This document shows, in pieces, positions 9,282 through 16,921 of a stretch of 64,000 nt of DNA. How positions within the stretch are numbered: the stretch's first letter is position 1; every line of letters starts with the position of its first letter. A program made the position numbers and the translations under genes. The notes under the pieces were generated by a model. That model did not search any database. It saw only the letters and a program-made list of their open reading frames with translations, and had not been told where the DNA came from. This stretch comes from CAVSNH01 sp963729275 (GTDB lineage Bacteria > Actinomycetota > Acidimicrobiia > Acidimicrobiales > RAAP-2), in NCBI GenBank assembly GCA_963729275.1, contig CAVSNH010000013.1, positions 1,364,001-1,428,000 on the forward strand, in the 5' to 3' direction.

Positions 9282-9497
9282 GATGGGACCTCCTCGTTCC
9301 GGCCGGCTCGACGATACCCTCTGGGCCGATCCAGGCCGTGGCTGGTCCGCCTTTCTATGTGCGGGGCATCGACGGCCGCAAAGTGGGTAAGGCCCCTGGT
9401 CACGGGAGCACTGTCGGCTGAGCCGATGTTGACCCTCGGTGCCCGTAATGTCCTAGGTGCAGAGGGTCGGCCACGTGATCAAACGCCAGGGGTTCGC

Positions 9498-10952
9498 ATG
9501 CAACTGATCAGACCGGCCCGCCGGCTCACCTTCCGGCTCATGGCAGTGGCCAGGGTTACGGCGGCGGTGGTGTTCTCTGCAGGAACGGCCGGTTCGACAG
9601 CGCAGGCTGGCGCCTCAATGTCTGGCCGCCTCGCCAACCAGTCACCGGCGAGCGTCACCTACTCGGTCGGACCGATCAACGATGTCAGCGTCGGCTGCCC
9701 CGGCACGGGAGACATCTCAGAAGCGGTGGACCGGGCGCGCGACCTCGTGTATCAGGAGTTCGAGGGATGCGATCACGGCAACGGCATCGGCTTTGCGCGG
9801 TCCACCAACGGCGGCGAGAACTACACGCAACCTGTGGCGCTCCCCGGTTCGGGCGGTGGCTGGGATCCCTGGCTAGCGGTGGCTCCCGACGGCACCCTTT
9901 ACGCCGGGTTCATGAACACGATCGGCGACCGCACCTACCCCGTTATCGACGTCTCGGACGACTGTGGCCTCACGTTCAATGTCGAGCATTCGTTGAGGCC
10001 GGCCCAGAGCCACGACTGGGGCGATGCCGATTACCTCGCGATCGGGTCGAACGGCACGCTGTACGTCGCGTGGGACTACGGTCCGTCAAACTCGAAGGTC
10101 AAGTTGAAGTGCAGCCCGATCGGGAGTTGCTGGGCCACCAATGGCGACGTCAACGTGGTGGTCCAGAGCTCGACGAACGACGCGGAAGCGTTCACGCCGA
10201 TGTCGGTTGTCAATCCGGGCTACCCCGACGGCGGCGCCGATGAGGGCGACGTGACGGTCGCACCCGACGGCGCCATCGATGTCCTCTACCAAGGCTACGC
10301 GGTCGTGAACAGGCGTACGCTGAGGCTCGCCGACGGACTCGAGTACTTCACTACTTCGACCGACGGGGGAAAGAGGTGGTCGGCACCCGTCGAGGTGGGC
10401 GCCAGCGCCGGCGAGATGACGATCAACGAGTGGTGGAACGACGGCTCGATCGCCACCGACTCTTCCGGCGATCTGTATGCGACGTGGGACACCCAGGGGA
10501 TGGTCGGGAGCCAAAAGACGGACATCGGCTGGGTGTCGTTCTCCAATGACGGTGGCAAGGAATGGTCCGCTCCGGTCCAGGCCACGCCGGATCAGAAGGA
10601 CGTGCCCCACATCACTCAGGTCGCCGGGGCCGGGCCTGGCCAAGCCTACGTGGCCTGGCTGAGCAGCAGCGACCGGCGCGGTTACGCCCTCTACCTACGG
10701 ACGTTCTCGATCAGCGCTGACGACGGCGCCGGAGGATGGATGTCAGATGGCGTGCGGATATCACAGCAATTTGGTAACCGGAACGTCTTCCCCGGCCACA
10801 CTTTCGGGATCACGACCTTCTCACCGACCTCACTGATGATCAGCTGGGGCAGCGCGGTTCCAGGCTCGGACCGAAAAACCTCGGTGTTCGCAGCGCCTGT
10901 GAAAGTGCAAGAGCGCCCTAGGTCTATGACCAGTGATTCCGGCCACGAGTGA
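9498..10952 (+). CDS. Secreted BNR/Asp-box repeat protein (sialidase-like propeller)
   Basis: About 484 residues from the ATG at 9498. An N-terminal signal peptide with a basic start and a hydrophobic core ends near AGSTAQA. Several Asp-box repeats are visible (STNGGENYT, VSDDCGLTF, STDGGKRWS, SNDGGKEWS), the hallmark of sialidase-type beta-propellers. Whether it is an enzyme is unclear; I did not recognise the complete arginine triad of true sialidases. The frame is open upstream to 9261, but that would bury the signal peptide. It is divergent from the importer operon. Confidence 0.75.
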   Translation: MQLIRPARRLTFRLMAVARVTAAVVFSAGTAGSTAQAGASMSGRLANQSPASVTYSVGPINDVSVGCPGTGDISEAVDRARDLVYQEFEGCDHGNGIGFARSTNGGENYTQPVALPGSGGGWDPWLAVAPDGTLYAGFMNTIGDRTYPVIDVSDDCGLTFNVEHSLRPAQSHDWGDADYLAIGSNGTLYVAWDYGPSNSKVKLKCSPIGSCWATNGDVNVVVQSSTNDAEAFTPMSVVNPGYPDGGADEGDVTVAPDGAIDVLYQGYAVVNRRTLRLADGLEYFTTSTDGGKRWSAPVEVGASAGEMTINEWWNDGSIATDSSGDLYATWDTQGMVGSQKTDIGWVSFSNDGGKEWSAPVQATPDQKDVPHITQVAGAGPGQAYVAWLSSSDRRGYALYLRTFSISADDGAGGWMSDGVRISQQFGNRNVFPGHTFGITTFSPTSLMISWGSAVPGSDRKTSVFAAPVKVQERPRSMTSDSGHE

Positions 10953-11036
10953 GTGGGGGAGATGGGACTCGAACCAATGAACCTCCTGACTGTGAGTTCC
11001 CTCTCGCCGAGCTTGCCGCATGAGTCCCATGGCGTC
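10952..11036 (-). other. tRNA-3'-end-like sequence
   Basis: On the minus strand a T-arm-like hairpin (ATTGG, loop TTCGAGT, CCCAT, one mismatch) is followed by CTCCCCCA, as in a tRNA 3' end. I could not find a matching acceptor 5' strand or a convincing anticodon arm, so this is a remnant or a chance resemblance rather than a tRNA gene. Confidence 0.3.
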
Positions 11037-11074
11037 GTCACCCCCTTCCTTCGGTCGACGTCGGCGTGACCGCA

Positions 11075-13477
11075 TCACAGGCCCAGTGGACGTTCGCCGA
11101 TCACGCCGGCTTCCCGCAGCTCTGCGAGGTCCATGTCATCGAGGCCGAGCAATTGGGTGAGCACCTCCCCGTTGTGTTGACCGAGAAGCGGAGCTGGCGA
11201 TCGGTACCCGCGCTGGGGACCGCCAGAGAAACGCATCGGCCAACCGGGATAGCGATGCTCGCCCACCACGGGATGGTCGACCGGCTCCCAGAACCCCCGC
11301 GCCCGCATCTGCTCGTCTTCGTCGATGGCGTAAGCAGCGACCACCGGCTCGGCCCCGGCATCTGCGAGCGCAGCGACGACAGCGGCCAGGTGTCGGCGGG
11401 CGCACCACGCGCTGATCTCCTCGTCCAGCTCGTCGTGCGCTGAGGCGCGGCCCTCCAAAGTGGCGAGCTCCGGGGCGTCGAGCCACGAGGAAGCACCGAT
11501 GGCCTCGCACAGCGCCTTCCAGTGGTCTTCGCTGACGACCGAGAGGGCAAGCCATTCGTCAGTTCCAGCGCATGCGTAGACGCCCTGGGGTGCGGCTTCG
11601 AGGCTGCGGTTTCCCCGCTGAGTCATCAACTCGCCGTATGCCTCGAACTCCAGGATCTGTTCTGCAGCGATGTTCACGGCCAGGTCGATCATAGGAACTT
11701 CGATGTGCTGGCCGCGACCGGTCCGCCCGCGCTCCTCGAGTGCGGCGAGAACGGCGAATGCCACGTGGATGCCCGCCAGCGGGTCGCAGAGGCCCGGCGC
11801 CATGGGTGACCCATCCTCGTATCCAGTGACGAAGGCCATGCCAGAGGCCTGTTCCATCGTCGTTGCGAAGCCGGGCCGATCGTGCCATGGTCCGTCGAGT
11901 CCCCAGCCGGGCATCCGGACCATCACGACGTCCGGGCGAACCTCGCAGATGGCATCGTAGGTCAGCTGGAAATTCTCCATCACTCGTGGTGTGAAGTTCT
12001 CGACGACGACGTCTGCATGAGCCGCCAGCGCGAGGAACAGCCCCCGCCCCCGGTCATCGCCGAGATTCAGAGTGATGCCCCGTTTGTTGAGGTTGGCCGA
12101 ATGGAACAGATATCCCTGCTCCCACCATTGCTCGGTCGTCGGTGACACGCCGATGTTGAATCTGATGGCGTCGGGACGCTGGATCGACTCGACTTTGATC
12201 ACGTCTGCGCCGAGCGTGGCGAGGTATTGAGTTGCGGCTGGACCAGCCCAGAACGCAGTTATGTCGAGCACGCGGGTTCCGTCCAAGGGCAGATCCGCCC
12301 TGCGTCGTGGTCGCTGAGGCGAAGGGGTCGAGCGATCCGATGCGAAGGGAACTTGCTCATGCTCGCCGATGGTCGGCGCGGCAGCCGTAGGTCGCGGTCC
12401 GGTGGCGGAACTCAGGAACGGCGACCGCGGGTGCGAGAAGCCGCCACGAGGGTTGGGCTCAAAGAGGCGACCACGGGCGAAGAGTCCGAACTGCACCAAA
12501 CTGGCACCGTCGAGAACCGGAGCCGCTGGGATCCGGAACATTGCTGCCTGCTCAACAACCTCGGCGACTTCGTGCTCCTCGGTCCAGGCGCTGATGATGC
12601 CGTGAAGCTCCGACGAATGGGCGATCCGCGCCCTCGGGCTGGTGAGCTCGGTCCGGTCAATTAGGTCATGGCGATCGATCATGGCGAGGAAGTCATGCCA
12701 CTGCTGCACCGTCAGGGTCGTCAGCCCGACGAAGCCGTCATTGCATCGTTCGATGTCGGGTTGCATTCGATAGGTCGCTCGCCGGCGAACGCCGCCCGGG
12801 AACGAGGCCATCACCGACGGATAACAGACGAGGGTGATGGCCAAGGCTTCCAGGGTCGATACATCGACCAGCTCGCCCTTGCCCGTCTGTGCGATGCGCG
12901 CACGAGCGGCGAGGGCGCCAGCCGCGCCGTAGGCGCCGGCGATCCACTCACCGAGTCCGCCACCGACGGCGAGGGGCTCCCGGTCCGGGGTCCCGTGGTT
13001 GTGCAACGAGCCGGACAGGGCCTGGAGGAGGAAGTCGTTGGTGCTCCGGTTACGACGGGGGCCGGTCAGCCCGAACGGGGTGATCGAGACGGCAACGAGC
13101 TCATCGTTGATCTTGCAGATGTCGGTGAACCGGAGCCTCCGTGCCGCTAGCTGCTTCGCCGAAGCGCTCGTAACGGCGATATCACTCGCTGCGAGGATCT
13201 TGAGCACGCAAGCGCGCCCTGCAGGCTCGGCCAGATCGGCTACGACGCTACGTTGCCCGGCGGCGAGATACCGGAAGAGCACGCCATCGGGATCGCCATC
13301 CCGACCCACGGAGTGAGACCGTGACCAGCTGCGGAGGGGGTGGCCCTCTGGGGGCTCGACCTTGAGGACTTCGGCACCGGCATCGGTGAGCAGCTTGGTG
13401 CAATAGGAGCCGGCGAGATCCTGCGAGAGGTCCACCACCCGGACACCGGCGAGGGAGCTGAGGGGGCCGCCGGGCAC
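11075..13477 (-). CDS. CoA-transferase family III (CaiB/BaiF), tandem double-domain fusion
   Basis: 800 residues, about twice the usual ~400 of this family. Two CaiB/BaiF domains are seen: residues ~5-375 starting at LAGVRVVDLSQDLAGSYC and ~395-795 starting at LDGTRVLDITAFWAGPAAT, joined by a Pro/Arg-rich linker. Family III enzymes move CoA between carboxylic acids, usually as interlocked dimers, so the fusion may be a pseudo-dimer. The second half keeps the NKRGITLNL and DVVVENF motifs; the first half is more divergent. Start is GTG at 13477. It is divergent from the Rieske oxygenase gene and probably activates an acid substrate for the nearby enzymes. Confidence 0.88.
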   Translation of the reverse strand: MPGGPLSSLAGVRVVDLSQDLAGSYCTKLLTDAGAEVLKVEPPEGHPLRSWSRSHSVGRDGDPDGVLFRYLAAGQRSVVADLAEPAGRACVLKILAASDIAVTSASAKQLAARRLRFTDICKINDELVAVSITPFGLTGPRRNRSTNDFLLQALSGSLHNHGTPDREPLAVGGGLGEWIAGAYGAAGALAARARIAQTGKGELVDVSTLEALAITLVCYPSVMASFPGGVRRRATYRMQPDIERCNDGFVGLTTLTVQQWHDFLAMIDRHDLIDRTELTSPRARIAHSSELHGIISAWTEEHEVAEVVEQAAMFRIPAAPVLDGASLVQFGLFARGRLFEPNPRGGFSHPRSPFLSSATGPRPTAAAPTIGEHEQVPFASDRSTPSPQRPRRRADLPLDGTRVLDITAFWAGPAATQYLATLGADVIKVESIQRPDAIRFNIGVSPTTEQWWEQGYLFHSANLNKRGITLNLGDDRGRGLFLALAAHADVVVENFTPRVMENFQLTYDAICEVRPDVVMVRMPGWGLDGPWHDRPGFATTMEQASGMAFVTGYEDGSPMAPGLCDPLAGIHVAFAVLAALEERGRTGRGQHIEVPMIDLAVNIAAEQILEFEAYGELMTQRGNRSLEAAPQGVYACAGTDEWLALSVVSEDHWKALCEAIGASSWLDAPELATLEGRASAHDELDEEISAWCARRHLAAVVAALADAGAEPVVAAYAIDEDEQMRARGFWEPVDHPVVGEHRYPGWPMRFSGGPQRGYRSPAPLLGQHNGEVLTQLLGLDDMDLAELREAGVIGERPLGL

Positions 13478-13624
13478 GCCAACAACAGTATCGAGTCGGA
13501 CGTGGCACCTTAGGTGCGCCGGTCGTTGTCGGATGGTCCGACTCGATATTCTCGGACAGCGCGCGTGCTAGCGCCGGCCGGCGAGCCGTTGACCCCTTAT
13601 GGTTCGACAGGGAGTGTTCATCCG

Positions 13625-14947
13625 ATGGCCATGATCGACGACCGACATGCTCTGCGAGAGGCCGCTGGGATGGTCGTCGTCCCCAGCACCCGCTACACCT
13701 CTCAGGAGTTCTTCGACCTCGAAATGGAGCTCCTGTGGCCTCATGTGTGGCAGGTAGCTTGCCGCGAGGAGGAGGTTCCCGGCAGCGGCGACTTCCTCGA
13801 GTACACCATCGGCGACCAATCCATCCTCATCGTGCGCACCGACGCCGACGACATCAGAGCCTTCTTCAACGCCTGTCCACATCGCGGCACCCGGCTGGCA
13901 TCTGGCGTAGGCACCTTCGCTGCATCCCAGATCCGATGTCCTTATCACGGGTGGCGATGGAGCTTCGAAGGTGACATCTCGGAGGTAGTCGACCGCCATG
14001 AGTTCCCCGAGACGATGACTGACGATCTCGTCTGTCTTGGCGATGTGCGGGTCGGCCGGTGGGGCGGGTTCGTGTTCGTCAACATGGACACGAACGGTGA
14101 GTCTTTCGACTCGTTCCTCGGCACCGTTCCCGAACGCTTCGCAACCTACCGGTTCCAGAATCTGCGGTTTCGCTCGTACCGGACGATCATCTTCGAGTGC
14201 AACTGGAAAACGGCGGTCGACGCTTTCAACGAGGGTTACCACCCTCAGGCCCTACACCCGCAGATGCTGAGTTGGTTCAACGACACTCTGTTCAGTTACG
14301 AACAGGTCGGCCAACACAGCTGCTACTACGTCCCCGAGGAGCGCCAGCGCGAGGCTGGGCCCAGCCCCCGCCTCGGTATCAGGCGGGAGGAAGTCGATCC
14401 AGCGGAAGTGCTCGCCGAACGGGTGGACGCCGTCGCCGGACTCTTTCCGCGTGAGGACCAAGCAGTCCTCGAGGACCTGAAAAAGAACGGCCCTCCCCCC
14501 GGGAAGTCGGTGGGGAAGGTGTTCGATGAGCTCCGGCTGAACGCCATGCGCCGCCGCGGGATCGACGTCGAGGGCCTGACGGACAAGGACCTCCGCGGGT
14601 CGGGGACCATCCATCTGTTCCCCAATCTTCTCGGGCCCATCACACATGGCAACGCCACCCTCTATCGCGCCAGGCCGAACGGCTTGCGCCCCGACAGCAC
14701 GCTGCTGGACTTCTGGGCCCTCGAATGGGTGCCGCCGGACGCGGTACCGAAGCCCATCGAGCGGAAGTTCTACGAGGACTGGACGGCGAAGGACTGGGGG
14801 CTTATCAACAACCAGGACTTCGGGAATCTGGTCGAGGCCACCAGGGGGATGAAGTCCCGGGGTTTCCGCGGGGCGTTGTTCAACCCGGTGCAGGAGGCCA
14901 ACCTGATTCACCACCACCGAGTGCTTGACCGATACCTCTCGGCCTGA
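13625..14947 (+). CDS. Rieske non-haem iron aromatic-ring-type oxygenase, alpha subunit
   Basis: 440 residues from the ATG at 13625, which has GGGAG upstream; the frame is open further up but without family resemblance. The Rieske [2Fe-2S] ligands are in CPHRGTRL and CPYHGW. The mononuclear iron region NWKTAVDAFNEGYHPQALHP carries the bridging Asp and two His ligands. These enzymes hydroxylate aromatic rings, sterols or quaternary amines using electrons from a reductase and ferredoxin. A ferredoxin gene converges on its 3' end and overlaps it by 68 bp. Substrate is unknown. Confidence 0.9.
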   Translation: MAMIDDRHALREAAGMVVVPSTRYTSQEFFDLEMELLWPHVWQVACREEEVPGSGDFLEYTIGDQSILIVRTDADDIRAFFNACPHRGTRLASGVGTFAASQIRCPYHGWRWSFEGDISEVVDRHEFPETMTDDLVCLGDVRVGRWGGFVFVNMDTNGESFDSFLGTVPERFATYRFQNLRFRSYRTIIFECNWKTAVDAFNEGYHPQALHPQMLSWFNDTLFSYEQVGQHSCYYVPEERQREAGPSPRLGIRREEVDPAEVLAERVDAVAGLFPREDQAVLEDLKKNGPPPGKSVGKVFDELRLNAMRRRGIDVEGLTDKDLRGSGTIHLFPNLLGPITHGNATLYRARPNGLRPDSTLLDFWALEWVPPDAVPKPIERKFYEDWTAKDWGLINNQDFGNLVEATRGMKSRGFRGALFNPVQEANLIHHHRVLDRYLSA

Positions 14948-15296
14948 GGAGCGGAACTCGGACAGCCGTCGTGACCGGTCTGACCCCACGCTTGGTCACC
15001 GCCGTGTCGCAGACGGGATGCGCCTGGCAGGCGAGCCGGATGTTCTTGTCCGCGTAGAACGATCGTCCCTCAAACAGCCTCAGTCCGTCGAGTTCGATCT
15101 GTGTTGGTACTTCGAAGGCGTCGGGATCGTCGATCTCGATCCAGCACGCTGTACATTCCGCCTGGCCATGGCAGATTGTTGGCCAGTGGTACCCGAGCCG
15201 CTCGGCAGCTCGCATCAAGGGCTCGCCCTTCTGCACTTCGATGACCACGTCCGACGGCCTGACGTGCACCCTGGCAACGGGTCCAGGGTCCGACAC
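14880..15296 (-). CDS. [2Fe-2S] plant-type ferredoxin
   Basis: 138 residues from the GTG at 15296. Cluster ligands fit the CHGQAECTACW pattern, with the fourth Cys in RLACQ. The preceding VIEVQKGEPLMRAAERLGY is the usual beta-strand and helix of this fold. The frame opens at 15425, but the extra 43 residues look non-homologous. It likely passes electrons to the Rieske oxygenase encoded on the opposite strand. The C-terminal ~22 residues lie antisense to that gene. Confidence 0.75.
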   Translation of the reverse strand: MSDPGPVARVHVRPSDVVIEVQKGEPLMRAAERLGYHWPTICHGQAECTACWIEIDDPDAFEVPTQIELDGLRLFEGRSFYADKNIRLACQAHPVCDTAVTKRGVRPVTTAVRVPLLRPRGIGQALGGGESGWPPAPG

Positions 15297-15718
15297 TGCC
15301 CGATCCCCACCGTGATCAACTGGCACAGCTCGCCCCGGACCAGCTGACGGCGGCCGCACAGGCCAGCTGCGAAGGAACCGCAGCGAGAGTGATGAGAGCC
15401 TCCCATGAACGTCTTCCCCCGGCACACACTGCGTCAGCGACTAGCTCCCGCCATCCGACCGGGAAGTCCGTCCCCGTCAGGCCGTCATTCGGCGAGGTCA
15501 TGGCGTTGACTTCACGATGGAGCTAGACCTCCACGATCGCGGTGTCGAGCCGCGCACCCGTAGGGCGACGGTGGGCCGGCCGAGGTTCACTCGCCGCCAT
15601 TATCCATCACCCGAGTTGGACGGATGACCGACGAGCCTCGTAGCTACGCACCGTATCGAAATACCGCGGCTCGCCTGGCGTCAGGAGAGGGTGGCTGTAG
15701 AGCCTGCATACTGGTGGG
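15297..15718. other. Divergent intergenic region
   Basis: This 422-bp stretch separates the ferredoxin and enoyl-CoA hydratase genes and must hold both promoters. I see no convincing small gene, RNA or terminator in it. Confidence 0.5.
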
Positions 15719-16522
15719 GTGACCGTTCGCTACGAACTCCACGACCGTCACGTCGTCCGTATTGTCATCGATCGTCCGCAAAGGCGGAATGCGCTTGATC
15801 TGCTTCACTTTGCCGAACTGACGGCAGCCTGGCGACGGTTCAATTCCGACCCAGACGCGTGGGTCGCTATCGTCACCGGTGTACCAGGATGCTTCTGCTC
15901 GGGCGCTGACCTTCGGGACTTCATCCCCCTCGCCCAGCGTTTGTCTGCAAAAGGCCGCACTGAGCATGAGGGCATCCCGATGTCGGTGGGGACGGACGGG
16001 GTGCTCCTCACTCTCGAGATCTACAAACCGATCATCGCTGCCGTCGACGGGCCGTGTCTGGCGGGTGGGATGGACCTGCTCGGGGGCACCGATATCCGCC
16101 TCGCCACTCCGAACGCCACCTTCGGGCTTCCAGAGGCCAAGCGCGGCTTGATGGCCGACGGTGGCACGACTGCCCGCCTCCCTCGACAGATCGGCTGGCC
16201 GGCGGCGATGGAGCTCCTGCTTACAGGCCGCACGGTCAGCGCAGAGCGGGCCCTCGAACTCGGTCTCCTCAACGAGGTTGTCCCCGAAAGCGAACTCGAC
16301 GATCGGGCAGTCATGTGGGCTCAGGAAATCGCCGCGAACGCTCCACTCGCTGTGCAGGCAACCAAGGAGGCCGTGCTACGTGGTCTCTCCGCACCGAATG
16401 GGCTCGCCGGCGCCTACGAGGTCGAGGCTCGGATCGGGCACCGCCTCCTCAAGACAGAGGACGTCACCGAAGGACTCAACGCGTTCATCGAGAAGCGATT
16501 GCCGGTATGGCGAGGACGGTAA
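15719..16522 (+). CDS. Enoyl-CoA hydratase/isomerase family protein
   Basis: 267 residues with a GTG start at 15719. The crotonase-fold oxyanion motifs are visible: GCFCSGADLRDF and GPCLAGGMDLL, followed by FGLPEAKRGLMADGGTTARL. In the second active-site position the usual Glu/Gly pair appears shifted (MADGG), so the exact reaction (hydration, isomerisation or other crotonase chemistry) is uncertain. With the CoA-transferase and the Rieske oxygenase nearby it suggests a CoA-linked degradation route. Confidence 0.88.
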   Translation: MTVRYELHDRHVVRIVIDRPQRRNALDLLHFAELTAAWRRFNSDPDAWVAIVTGVPGCFCSGADLRDFIPLAQRLSAKGRTEHEGIPMSVGTDGVLLTLEIYKPIIAAVDGPCLAGGMDLLGGTDIRLATPNATFGLPEAKRGLMADGGTTARLPRQIGWPAAMELLLTGRTVSAERALELGLLNEVVPESELDDRAVMWAQEIAANAPLAVQATKEAVLRGLSAPNGLAGAYEVEARIGHRLLKTEDVTEGLNAFIEKRLPVWRGR

Positions 16523-16654
16523 GCGCCTGGTGCTGACGCCGGCCGTCGTCGGGCCACGTGACCTCGAGGCCAATCGGTTCTAGACCGGTGTTCGAACTTC
16601 GGCGTCCGCCTTGGTCGGCAGGTGCCAACGAAAAACTGCCGTTGATGAGGAAAA

Positions 16655-16862
16655 CGTTGTGATTCTGACATGTTGCGATTCTGGCAACCGAGTGGTGGTA
16701 ACGGGACTATGTTCGAGCCCCTCCTGGCGCGCTCAACTGGGTAAATGCGGCACGAAGGGCTCAGCTGGCGCGAACAGGGCGCCGAACCACCGGCCACAAC
16801 GACGCCTGCCGACGTCATGGGACTACGTTCGAACCCCTGCAATAACCGCCCCACTCCCGGCG
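16655..16862 (+). repeat. Direct repeat module, copy 1, preceded by tRNA-Ala-flank-like sequence
   Basis: This holds two GTTCGARC-containing motifs, at 16702-16721 and 16817-16837, whose GGGACT cores are 116 bp apart. The second copy of the module is at 20943-21105. Just before it, 16667-16709 matches the sequence beside and inside the 3' end of tRNA-Ala (22797 onward) at 28 of 35 bases by eye. GTTGTGATTCTGACA also occurs exactly at both places. Apart from this module, 16523-16921 shows no gene. Confidence 0.65.
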
Positions 16863-16921
16863 ACGCTCCTAGTCACTTGTCAAGACCGAGGTGAACGGAA
16901 GAACAAACAGAGGGCAGATCA

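Noticed and set aside
10691..11041. Minus-strand ORF across 10.7-11.0 kb
   Set aside because: It spans the BNR gene antisense and the tRNA-like sequence; no domain.
16702..16837. GTTCGAAC motifs as LexA/SOS boxes
   Set aside because: Actinobacterial SOS boxes have GAAC before GTTC with a 4-base gap; here the order is GTTC-GAAC with no gap, and no SOS gene is next to them.
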